Source of the DNA: Nitrosospira sp. Nsp2
Lineage (GTDB): Bacteria; Pseudomonadota; Gammaproteobacteria; Burkholderiales; Nitrosomonadaceae
NCBI RefSeq assembly: GCF_003050965.1
Contig: NZ_QAOU01000001.1
Location: forward strand, 620,001-684,000
Reading direction: 5' to 3'
DNA: 64,000 nucleotides
In this document: positions 56,538-64,000 of the stretch, piece after piece
Layout of the letters: each line of letters starts with the position of its first letter
How positions within the stretch are numbered: the stretch's first letter is position 1
Program-made: the position numbers and the translations under genes
The notes under the pieces: generated by a model
Told to the model about the DNA's origin: nothing
Seen by the model: only the letters and a program-made list of their open reading frames with translations
Database searches by the model: none

Positions 56538-57632
56538 TCGAGAACTGCTATTCGTAAAGAGAATCTTAAAACAACCGAGATTGCCATCGTCGGTGGAGGG
56601 CCGGCGGGAGCGTGGTGTGCGTTCATGCTCGCGCGCAGCGGCGCTCGGGTGAGTCTTGTGCACTGGGGCGGGTACGCCCCTGGAGGAATTGAACTAGTAT
56701 CCGGTCGAGCCCGTCGTGTGATCGAACAGCACTGTCCTGATTTTTTTCAGGGGGTAGCGCAAGGGGTGGAAGTTCATGAAACGATATCTCTCTGGAGCAC
56801 GCCGGAACCGGTTGTATTGAACGCAATGTTCAACCCATGGGGGCCGGGACTCGCCGTAGAGCGCTCGCTGTTTGATCAAGCGTTGCGGGACTTGGCATGG
56901 ACGGCCGGGGCAGAGGTACTACCGGACGCGAAGGTCGTGCGAATCGAGCGGAGCAATGACAACTGGGAGCTGTCGATGCGCGTGGGAGAGGATGACAGCT
57001 CGCGGTTGCATGCCAGGTTTGTCGTTCTCGCCACCGGTCGTGCCGCTACGCCCTTTTTCGACCGTCCGGCCGCCTGGGAGTCATCAAAACTCGTCTTGAT
57101 GACGTCGCTGCCGTCCCAGGATGATGAGCCGCGGCATGCGCTATATGTCGAGAGCACGAGCAGAGGCTGGTGGTACGCGTTACCGGCGCGGAATGGAAGC
57201 TCTTTTGCGGGTTTTTGCCTCGAGCGCCCTGAACTTAAAAAGAGGGGAGGATCGCTGAAAGAGTTTTTTGTCGAGGAGTTGTGCCGCACTCGACTGCTGT
57301 CCCCTTTGCTGCCGCACGATATCGGCAATCTGCACATCTCCGGACGCATGGCGGATGCCCGTCCATTCGACCGCGCAACCGGGGAAAACTGGATATCCGT
57401 GGGCGATGCCGCTTACGCGCCTGATCCGCTAAGCGGAATGGGCATTGAGCTGGCGATTGAATCTGCCCGGCTGGGCGCTCGCGCCGTGCTCGAAGCAGTG
57501 ACGCCATTGGCGGGGTCAAAATCAAATGATGCGCTTGCGGAATACGAAGCAGCCATGCGCGGGCATGCCCAGGAACACCGCAGCACGGCAGCCAACTATT
57601 ATGGCCGATTGGAAAATAGTCCAGGGGAATGA
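56538..57632 (+). CDS. FAD-dependent oxidoreductase/halogenase-like flavoprotein, start unclear
   Basis: The N-terminal dinucleotide-binding motif AIVGGGPAGAWCAFMLARSG, which must be in the protein, begins before the first ATG (56625). Between the in-frame stop at 56535-56537 and that motif there is no ATG, GTG or TTG; only ATT codons (56550, 56580) or CTT could serve, so the gene either uses a rare start or has lost its own. The rest looks intact, with VVLATGRA, a substrate part (RGWWYALPARNGSSF) and the second FAD motif WISVGDAAYAPDPLSGMGI. It resembles FAD monooxygenases of the tryptophan-halogenase/LodB type. Substrate unknown. Starting at 56625 would remove the FAD-binding loop. Confidence 0.75.
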   Translation, partial: SRTAIRKENLKTTEIAIVGGGPAGAWCAFMLARSGARVSLVHWGGYAPGGIELVSGRARRVIEQHCPDFFQGVAQGVEVHETISLWSTPEPVVLNAMFNPWGPGLAVERSLFDQALRDLAWTAGAEVLPDAKVVRIERSNDNWELSMRVGEDDSSRLHARFVVLATGRAATPFFDRPAAWESSKLVLMTSLPSQDDEPRHALYVESTSRGWWYALPARNGSSFAGFCLERPELKKRGGSLKEFFVEELCRTRLLSPLLPHDIGNLHISGRMADARPFDRATGENWISVGDAAYAPDPLSGMGIELAIESARLGARAVLEAVTPLAGSKSNDALAEYEAAMRGHAQEHRSTAANYYGRLENSPGE

Positions 57633-57679
57633 CAGCTATGGCGTTATTCGCGGGGTCTACAGGACAAAATTATTCAAAC

Positions 57680-58483
57680 TCATCCAATCTTCACTGCGAG
57701 CATGGAGATGGAACCGCCGTCGAATCCTTCCGCTGGGAACATGATTGGTTCATTTTCCCTCCGTTGAGCAAGCACGTAAAGAAAAGGCAGGTAATGGTCC
57801 GGTGTGGGTACCGACAATAACGCATCGCGTCCCAACGTTTCGTAAGCTACCAGAGACTCCGCATCACCGGCGCTTAATGCTTTGCGCACGGTCTTCTCAA
57901 ACCTGAGCGCCCAATCGTACGGTTCCACGTGATGCTTTCCCCATGCATAGGTGTGCAGATTGTGCACAATATTGCCACTGCCCAGTATCAGCACTTCACG
58001 ATCCCGTAGCGGCGCCAGTTTTCGAGCTGTATGGTAATGCCAGGCAGGCTCTCTGGTTTCGTCAATGCTTAACTGAACGACCGGAATATCCGCTGCGGGG
58101 AAAATGTGCATGAGAACAGACCATGTTCCATGGTCGAGCCCCCAACTGGTATCCATGATTGCATCCGGCGACAGTAAATCCGCTACTTCTGCGGCAAATT
58201 CAAGCGAACCGGGCGCTGGATATTCAACTTTAAAAAGCTCGGGCGGGAACCCGCCGAAGTCATGGATTGTTCTGGGTTTTGGCATGGCCGTGACAGCGGT
58301 TTTAGGCACGTACCAATGCGCGGAAATGCAGAGCACAGCTTTGGGTTTGGCGGGGAGGGCGGTGCGGATTTCAGACCAGGCGTTGGTGAATGCATTATGC
58401 GAGAGCGCATTCATCGGATTGCCGTGCCCCACGAAAATTGCAGGCATTGGAACCGGGGCGGCCATCGGCGTTAGAGGGGACAT
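57680..58483 (-). CDS. ygiD: Extradiol ring-cleavage dioxygenase, DODA/YgiD type
   Basis: 267 residues of the class III extradiol dioxygenase family (4,5-DOPA dioxygenase). Metal-binding and active-site histidines lie in IFVGHGNPMNAL, CISAHWYVP, SWGLDHGTWSVLMHIFP and LGSGNIVHNLH. Such enzymes open catechol rings with a single Fe2+ or Zn2+. The start may be 58483, 58465 or 58447, none with a clear ribosome binding site. Convergent with the flavoprotein gene, 47 bp apart. Confidence 0.92.
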   Translation of the reverse strand: MSPLTPMAAPVPMPAIFVGHGNPMNALSHNAFTNAWSEIRTALPAKPKAVLCISAHWYVPKTAVTAMPKPRTIHDFGGFPPELFKVEYPAPGSLEFAAEVADLLSPDAIMDTSWGLDHGTWSVLMHIFPAADIPVVQLSIDETREPAWHYHTARKLAPLRDREVLILGSGNIVHNLHTYAWGKHHVEPYDWALRFEKTVRKALSAGDAESLVAYETLGRDALLSVPTPDHYLPFLYVLAQRRENEPIMFPAEGFDGGSISMLAVKIG

Positions 58484-59194
58484 AAGAGGGGTTGCCGCCG
58501 CAAGGGCGGCGCCGAAGCGCCACTCGTCACGCGAACGCGACGACAGAATTAAAGATTTGCTACGTTTGCTACGTTAGGCGTTTGTCAGGGGTTCCCTGAA
58601 CAATATCACTCCCTTGCTGCGGTTGCATTCCGGCATGTTCTCAATACTTGTCCAATGGGCTTGCGGGTTCGTCTGGAAATGTCTGCACATCTTTTGCCGA
58701 AATGCCTCGGACCTGTGATCCAAGGGGGCAAGAGCGGCGCCAGGCGGATTTTGAGCATAGTATTTTTTCATTTGGATTTTTCCCAAAAGATAGTTAGGTG
58801 CTTGACCGTTACCTTAAAACAAAACTTTTACAGTAAGATAAAAAATATATTTATTATTTAAGGCGACATTGTTGCCCTTCGCCCGTTTTTCGTTTGTGCG
58901 GCAACGAACAGAAATACGATTGAACGGCGTTTCATTTCGAATTTTATGAATGATTTAAATTAATGACGTGTCGTCATGGCGTCGTCCTCAATCAGAGCCC
59001 TCAATAGATGGAAGAGATCAGCAGGCTACGAGGTAAACGGAATTACGGATTAGTGCCGCATCATTCAAATTTCTTCCGTCGGTCGAATTACGCGTGCAAA
59101 TGTACTAGACTGAGTTGGCGCGCTAATTGCTCTGAAGTCCTCATTGGAAAAGCGGGAGTTGCACCGGTACAACGTATGAGATCTGGCTTAGGTT
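58484..59194. other. Divergent intergenic region with AT-rich part and a weak small frame
   Basis: 711 bp. On the minus strand a frame at 58574-58771 (begins MKKYYAQNPPGAALAP, 65 aa) is protein-like but has only a poor ribosome binding site, and I would not rely on it. 58795-58970 is AT-rich and should contain promoters. A dyad lies at 58963-58977. Confidence 0.4.
58963..58977. promoter_or_regulatory. Inverted repeat upstream of the Wzz-integrase fusion gene
   Basis: atgacg/cgtcat separated by tgt, a perfect dyad next to an AT-rich stretch, 218 bp before ATG 59195. It is a possible operator; the regulator is unknown. Confidence 0.3.
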
Positions 59195-61177
59195 ATGAAC
59201 AATAGAATCGACTCGCGTTTTGGAGGCACCTTTCGTTCCTCTGCAGATGAAAGCGATCATCCCTGGTATCGTTCGCGTAGATTCAGCATTTTCGCAGTGG
59301 CATTCCTGATCAGCGCCGCCGTCAGTCTTGCTTACAGCTACAGCCGCCCCGTCGTCTATCGTAGCAGCGCGACTTTATTGACCTCCGCAATGACGGCCAT
59401 CGACCGTGAAAGCAGCGATGCGGATATTCAGCATGTCGCTATTCAACGACAGATTTTGCTGGGGCATGAGCTCGCGGCGGAAACGCTTGCAAGGCTTAAA
59501 GCCTCGATCGCGGACAAGTTGCTGCTTCAGTTGAAGCCATCCGATATCCAGACCTTATTGACTGTCGAGCCTGTTCCCGAAACAAATCTGGTAGAGATCA
59601 GCGCGGAGGGCTCCAACCCGAGGTTTTTGCCGCTACTCATCAATACCTGGATTGACGTATATCTGGATGCACGCGCGGCAGATGTCAAGAAGTTGGCCGG
59701 CGACACGCAGCGTATTGTCGAGGACGAGCTGGAGGGGTTATCCGAAAAAGTTGTCTCGGCCCGAATAGAGCTGGATAAATTTCGGAGAAACAATGATATT
59801 TCTTCCACCGGCCGTGAGGAAAACGAGGCATTAGCCCGCCTCAAAGGCCTGACTGAGTCCCTTAACAAAGCCAGTGAGGATGAAGTCAAGGCAAGAGCAC
59901 ATTTGAATGCCGTGAAGACTTCAATTTCGCGCGGCAAGGCGGTTGTTCCCGAGGATGAAAAGGGTAGCCTGACCGATCTTGAAAAGAGATTGCAAGACTT
60001 GCGGGATAAGCTTGCGGACCTGGATAAGAAATTCACGCGCGACTACCTGGACCTCCAACCCGACCTGAAATCCATCCCCGAGCAAATCAAGGCACTGGAA
60101 TCCGAGGTTCAACACAGGCGCCAGCATGGCCAGAATCTGGTGCTGAACGATGCGGAAATGGCTTATGCCGCGGCGCAACAAACTGTACGGGAAATTCGGG
60201 CCCAGCTGACTGAGCACAAGCAGCTGGCGTCCGCCTTCACGTCTAAATTTGCCCAGCATGAAGCGTTGAAAACGGATCTGGAGGGTCTGGAAACGCTATA
60301 CCGCGATGCGCAAGAGAGGCTGGTACAAGTTAAAACCAGCCGCAAAGAGAAGTATCCGCAGGTGACGGTGATCAATAGGGCGTACGAGCCGAGGGAGCCG
60401 GTGCGACCCGACTATACGCGGGATGCGCTGATAGCGATTGCCGGTTCCTTGCTATTCGGCCTGCTTACCGTGTGGGTTGTTGAGTATCTGACGCACAAAA
60501 AGGAACCGCAAATGCCGATTGCGGTTTTCGGCGTGCAGAGCTATCAACCGCCCCCGGGTACGCTAGGCGCGGCAGGTGGAGTGATCGAGCAACAGGCCGC
60601 GCCACCATCATTAGATAAGAAGACGCCGCAATCCCTCGCAAGTCCGCCACAGCGACGGGAACTGTCCAGTCATCAATTAAGGACGTTGCTCAACGCTTCG
60701 AATCTCAAGGGGAAGCAGTTGATCGCCTTATTGCTGAGCGGATTGAGTCTCGACGAAGTCGTATGGCTGACGAAGCATCAGATTGATCTGGAAGCTAATA
60801 TGATCCATGTTGGCGGCAAGTCCCCTCGATCCATCCCGCTGTGCGGAGTGCTAAAATCCTTGCTCATGCAATCGAAGGGATATGCCGTATGGAACCCGGG
60901 CGATCTGGAAACCAGGGTCGATCTCTCAGCCGCCCTTGTTTGCGCGGCGGTGGACTCAGGCCTGCCCGAGCCTCAGGAAATAACCGCGGAAGCAATCCGG
61001 CATAGCTACATAGCATACCTGGTTCGACAGGGATTACGGCTGTCAGAACTGGAGCAGATCACGGGGCATCTGGAAGCTGCGGTTATTTCAAGCTACAGCG
61101 CGTATTCACCCCCGCAACAAGGGCGCCATCTCTCCGAAATTGAACTGCTTCATCCCGCCCTGATCAATATTGCTTGA
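59195..61177 (+). CDS. Wzz/GumC-type polysaccharide co-polymerase fused to a degenerate tyrosine-recombinase domain
   Basis: 660 residues. The first part is a normal co-polymerase: membrane helix 1 (RFSIFAVAFLISAAVSLAYSY, about 29-49), periplasmic Wzz domain and long coiled coil (about 170-395), the segment YEPREPVRPDY, and helix 2 (ALIAIAGSLLFGLLTVWVVEYL, about 407-428). There is no tyrosine-kinase domain. After a linker, residues about 485-650 have a tyrosine-recombinase catalytic fold: LLLSGLSLDEVVWLTKHQIDL, HVGGKSPRSIPL, and IRHSYIAYLVRQG...ITGH...SSYSAY. The Arg (R602), second His (H625) and Tyr (Y634) stand at XerD-like spacing (R-x22-H-x8-Y) and the Lys is kept, but the first Arg is Ser and the box II His is Glu (E599). 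Recombination activity is therefore unlikely; a regulatory or DNA-binding use is possible. Confidence 0.87.
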   Translation: MNNRIDSRFGGTFRSSADESDHPWYRSRRFSIFAVAFLISAAVSLAYSYSRPVVYRSSATLLTSAMTAIDRESSDADIQHVAIQRQILLGHELAAETLARLKASIADKLLLQLKPSDIQTLLTVEPVPETNLVEISAEGSNPRFLPLLINTWIDVYLDARAADVKKLAGDTQRIVEDELEGLSEKVVSARIELDKFRRNNDISSTGREENEALARLKGLTESLNKASEDEVKARAHLNAVKTSISRGKAVVPEDEKGSLTDLEKRLQDLRDKLADLDKKFTRDYLDLQPDLKSIPEQIKALESEVQHRRQHGQNLVLNDAEMAYAAAQQTVREIRAQLTEHKQLASAFTSKFAQHEALKTDLEGLETLYRDAQERLVQVKTSRKEKYPQVTVINRAYEPREPVRPDYTRDALIAIAGSLLFGLLTVWVVEYLTHKKEPQMPIAVFGVQSYQPPPGTLGAAGGVIEQQAAPPSLDKKTPQSLASPPQRRELSSHQLRTLLNASNLKGKQLIALLLSGLSLDEVVWLTKHQIDLEANMIHVGGKSPRSIPLCGVLKSLLMQSKGYAVWNPGDLETRVDLSAALVCAAVDSGLPEPQEITAEAIRHSYIAYLVRQGLRLSELEQITGHLEAAVISSYSAYSPPQQGRHLSEIELLHPALINIA

Positions 61178-61299
61178 ACATCGTAGGGCGCGCTGACCGG
61201 CTGTTGGGAGCGAAAACCGCGCGACCGGGCCAGCGCGCACGCCGACAGTAGGCCCGACGGCGGGCCGAACGAGATCCGCAAGCTTGTGCACGGTTGTGT

Positions 61300-62388
61300 T
61301 CAGGGGATTGTGTTGCTGGCGGACTGGCCTCCAGTGTCCATGCCATGCAGGAGTGCAGCCCGTTCTGCTGCAGGCAGGCGGCCGAGTGCTCGCACGGCCT
61401 CATAAAACCGATCCATATTTCCCTCATGCTGTGCAAGAAGCGCGCGAAATGCGGGCACCAGTTGCGTATAAGTCGAGACTGACGCAAGGTGCGCATTGTT
61501 GAGGTGTTGCGCCAGCCAGCGGTCATAGGCTGCGGCCTTGGTCTTGTCCGTTACCAGACTGGACATTTGTTCCCGCAGTTCGGCAAAGAGGCGCGCTTTC
61601 CCGGCGCGTTTTTCATCGTCACTCTCGTCAGAGGCATATAAATCCTCCAATCGTTTGCGGTATTCCACCATGAGGGCCGCAGAAGCGGCTTTCCTTTCCT
61701 GTCCGACATTAAATAGCACGCGCTGCTTCTCCGTGCCATGCTCCTTCAGCCAGTGCGCTATGCCTTCCAATTCGACAGCGGTAGCAAACGATTCGTTGAA
61801 GGTGCTATCGTCGCGTACGTAGACCACCTGGTGGGCCAGTTCGTGAAATATCAGCTGAGCGAGCTCCGTATCGGAATAGCCAAGGAAAGTATTGAGTATG
61901 GGGTCCCTGAACCATCCCAGAGTGGAGTAGGTGCGGACACCCCCTACCGATACATCATAGCCTTTCTTCCTGAGGTCGTCGGCAAAGCGATTTGCTTCAG
62001 TTTCCGAGAAAAAGCCGCGGTAACTGACACATCCAACGGCTACAAAACACCATTTTTCTGGGTGCAGAGATAGCTCAGGGGTTGCGGAAACATTCCAGAT
62101 TGCATAGCGCCGCCCGAGATCGGCGTACGTGGTAAAGCTCTGGTTATCCGGAAGCTTAAGATTTCGTATGGCAAATTCCCGCAGTTGGACGATCGTGGCG
62201 AGAGAGCGTTTTAGCGCTGGCTCGGCATCGGGGTCGGCAATAACCGCGTGAATAGGTCGGATCTTGTTCCGGATATTCGAATGGCCATCCACCGCTTGAG
62301 CGTAATAGCCGAGATTGGCGCAACCACCAAGCCAGACGGTAAGGCCAAGAGCGATCAGCCTCGATTTTGATGAAACTGTCCGCTTCAT
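61300..62388 (-). CDS. Lipoprotein putative aminopeptidase (COG4324)
   Basis: 362 residues from MKRTVSSKSRL. Lipoprotein signal with WLGGC, then ANLGYYAQAVDGHSNI, the typical family start. The zinc-peptidase motif is IFHELAHQVVYV (HExxH) with the downstream NESFATAVELEG glutamate. Family members are called predicted aminopeptidases, but activity is rarely shown. ATG 62397 or 62421 could also be used; no strong ribosome binding site decides. 123 bp separate it from the co-polymerase end (convergent). Confidence 0.9.
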   Translation of the reverse strand: MKRTVSSKSRLIALGLTVWLGGCANLGYYAQAVDGHSNIRNKIRPIHAVIADPDAEPALKRSLATIVQLREFAIRNLKLPDNQSFTTYADLGRRYAIWNVSATPELSLHPEKWCFVAVGCVSYRGFFSETEANRFADDLRKKGYDVSVGGVRTYSTLGWFRDPILNTFLGYSDTELAQLIFHELAHQVVYVRDDSTFNESFATAVELEGIAHWLKEHGTEKQRVLFNVGQERKAASAALMVEYRKRLEDLYASDESDDEKRAGKARLFAELREQMSSLVTDKTKAAAYDRWLAQHLNNAHLASVSTYTQLVPAFRALLAQHEGNMDRFYEAVRALGRLPAAERAALLHGMDTGGQSASNTIP

Positions 62389-62476
62389 GATGGTCATTAA
62401 ATTCGCCGGAGCGCTGGTCATGTTTCAATTCAGTTTAGCTCAGGTTCGCCCAGGTTAGGTTTGGGAGAACCGGGAG

Positions 62477-63265
62477 CTAAAGATGTAGCCCCCGCTGTTC
62501 TTGTTCCTTGTCATGCAAAAAATGACCCTGCCGTAAAAACGAGCACACTTGTCGAGCCACCTCAGCGGACACAAGCATCTGCGAGTGGCTTACGTTCAGC
62601 ACAATCTCGTCGCGTGCATTCCGAATTCGCGTTTCCTCAACTGTAACCACGCCATCATTAGGCTCCGGCAGGCGGGCTATCAGCCTGCCCGCCCCCAGGC
62701 TCCTGCAACCGGCGATTACGCCAAGTTCATACGGATGATCGGGGGTTGTGTGCATTGCCCCAGCCTGATTCAGCCACTGTAACATGCTGCGTCCGAGGAT
62801 GTGTCGTCCGGGTCCCCGGCGAGAAAGTTTGGTTCCCACCGAACACGCACCATAGGGGCTGCCCGCCAGTATCACGCGGCCCACTCGTGGCTCGGGAAAT
62901 TCGGCGAGCATTTGCAGTATCAGCAGACCGCCAAGGCTGTGGCCAACAAAATGTATCCGAGAGGCAGCAAGACCGGCGACAAAACGCGAAAGAATCAAGG
63001 CGTTCCGGGACAGCGAGCTGGACATGGAAGGATACGAAAAGAAGGCAGTGTGGAAGCCGCACCGCCGCAGCCGCATTCCCATTGCGCTCATAACCCAGCT
63101 ACCCATCCACAGTCCATGAACGAGCACTATGGTGTCTGCCCCAGGTGCAGGGCAGGTGGCGTCCTGCGGTCGGCTGAAGCTTTGGTGGTCTTGCCGGCCT
63201 TGGTGATCTGGCGGCATTGGAATACCGGGACCCTTAGAGAAATACAGAAACGCGATCATGCTCAC
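62477..63265 (-). CDS. Alpha/beta-hydrolase, lipase-like
   Basis: 262 residues. The oxyanion part IVLVHGLWMGSWVM and nucleophile elbow FVGHSLGGLLILQ are clear; the acid should be near PEPNDGVVTVEE (Asp) and the final His in NVSHSQMLVS. No signal peptide is evident. The first about 40 residues (to CPAPGAD) are not conserved, and the real start could be ATG 63217 (MPPDHQGRQ). Substrate unknown. Same strand as the peptidase gene, about 55 bp before it. Confidence 0.87.
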   Translation of the reverse strand: MSMIAFLYFSKGPGIPMPPDHQGRQDHQSFSRPQDATCPAPGADTIVLVHGLWMGSWVMSAMGMRLRRCGFHTAFFSYPSMSSSLSRNALILSRFVAGLAASRIHFVGHSLGGLLILQMLAEFPEPRVGRVILAGSPYGACSVGTKLSRRGPGRHILGRSMLQWLNQAGAMHTTPDHPYELGVIAGCRSLGAGRLIARLPEPNDGVVTVEETRIRNARDEIVLNVSHSQMLVSAEVARQVCSFLRQGHFLHDKEQEQRGLHL

Positions 63266-63410
63266 AACCGACGTCCGTGGCAGTTGGGCGCGAAATCAAC
63301 CAACGGATTGCGGCGGGCTGCTCTTGGCGCCTCACCCGCCGAGGAATATTGTGACAGGAATGCCCCGGATCCTGATACAGGGTCGGGCAGGCCTGCCACA
63401 GTCACCAGCC

Positions 63411-63764
63411 TCAGGCTTTCGTCACCGCGCCATGGTCATCGCAATGACCATCGTGAGGATAATGGAGATGTCCATCGACCAGATAATCAATATGGTCGCC
63501 ATGCGGTACTGCCTCATGCCCACAGCCAGGCCCATGCACATGCTCCGACGCGTGTCCGGCGCATTCATGCTCAGGCGTGCAGTTTTGCGGATTGGACGAG
63601 GTTATGCCAATCACATGTTCGTCGATATGGCCTTCGTGCGGATGATGCAAATGGCCGTCGTGCAGATAATCGATATGGTCATCGTGCATGATCCCGGTGT
63701 GGCCGCACTGCGGCCCATGCGGATGATCATGATTTTCGTGCTGCTGAGAGGTACAATGGCTCAT
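63411..63764 (-). CDS. His-rich probable metal-binding protein with a duplicated module
   Basis: 117 residues from MSHCTSQQHENHDH, GAGG 9 nt before the ATG. About a quarter of the residues are His. Two copies of a module can be seen, around CGHTGIMHDDHIDYLHDGHL and CGHEAVPHGDHIDYLVDGHL, each starting with a Cys and ending HPHEGH or YPHDGH. No signal peptide. It probably binds zinc, nickel or copper; it may be a store or a chaperone. Single gene; the upstream region to the window end holds no clear metal-box. Confidence 0.8.
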   Translation of the reverse strand: MSHCTSQQHENHDHPHGPQCGHTGIMHDDHIDYLHDGHLHHPHEGHIDEHVIGITSSNPQNCTPEHECAGHASEHVHGPGCGHEAVPHGDHIDYLVDGHLHYPHDGHCDDHGAVTKA

Positions 63765-64000
63765 TGATAATTTCCTCATAAAATGCTGCATAGTTAAACA
63801 GGCCGCCCTCAAAGCAACGCTCTGTCAGCTGTGATAAAATTGAGCGTTTTCGGCTTTACAATCCCGGCATCGCCATCGTAGAAAACCAGCTACAACTGTA
63901 GCCGCCGATTCTGAGTATCCACACAGTGCGCTGCCGCTAACCGCGCAGCCCTGCTCAGCGGTGGTCAAGTGTAAATTTGACAGATTCAGTCGTGTACAGT

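Noticed and set aside
1-64000. tRNA, rRNA, CRISPR arrays, insertion sequences
   Set aside because: I looked for cloverleaf ends, ribosomal stretches, regularly spaced repeats and transposase motifs and saw none; the only recombinase-like sequence is the fused, decayed domain at 60650-61150.

Overview
The window looks like a Gram-negative, most likely betaproteobacterial chromosome. I lean towards Nitrosomonadales/Nitrosospira from the look of the proteins, but this is recognition, not proof. It is moderately GC-rich, has ygfX/ygfZ-type housekeeping genes, periplasmic c-type cytochromes, outer-membrane barrels, lipoproteins and a Pel exopolysaccharide operon. I found no rRNA, tRNA, CRISPR array or insertion sequence.

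Left part (1-7453). On the minus strand lies a family 2A encapsulin operon: a shell protein followed by its cysteine desulfurase cargo, which carries a very long repetitive disordered N-terminus and runs off the left edge. Divergent to it is a degenerate sulfate-binding protein whose ribosome binding site lies in a perfect hairpin. Two small minus-strand genes with clear terminators follow, then the divergent ygfX / ygfZ pair.

Pel operon (7762-18730). pelA, pelB, pelD, pelE, pelF and pelG are tightly coupled. There is no pelC, and PelB stops before the outer-membrane barrel. PelA has a changed deacetylase motif 1, while PelD keeps an RxxD c-di-GMP site.

Middle (18858-47298). Mostly single genes and small clusters: glutathionyl-hydroquinone reductase, an ATP-grasp ligase, an unknown membrane protein, two overlapping multiheme cytochromes, a CHRD protein, a GAF histidine kinase, creA, a PhoD-like phosphatase with a DyP peroxidase and its companion, a START-like protein, a phospholipase D/cardiolipin synthase, a stray phage NinX-like gene, a YpfJ metallopeptidase, a large PAS-GGDEF-EAL protein, an APH/HAD pair, and a Mg-type P-type ATPase broken by a frameshift and a motif mutation.

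Right part (47393-64000). A CRP-like regulator, a FecR-TPR-outer-membrane-barrel fusion, a CHASE2 adenylate cyclase and an RTX calcium-binding protein form a probable cAMP-linked surface module. A perfect TGTGA-N6-TCACA site lies between the cyclase and the RTX gene. Further right are a flavoprotein without a normal start codon, a DOPA dioxygenase, a Wzz-type polysaccharide co-polymerase fused to a decayed tyrosine-recombinase domain, a lipoprotein peptidase, a lipase and a His-rich metal-binding protein.

The common thread is surface polysaccharide and biofilm biology (Pel, Wzz fusion, c-di-GMP and cAMP enzymes, RTX protein), plus a sulfur-storage compartment. The strongest candidates for something new are the Wzz-integrase fusion, the barrel-less Pel system, the FecR-TPR-barrel fusion and the repeat-expanded encapsulin cargo.
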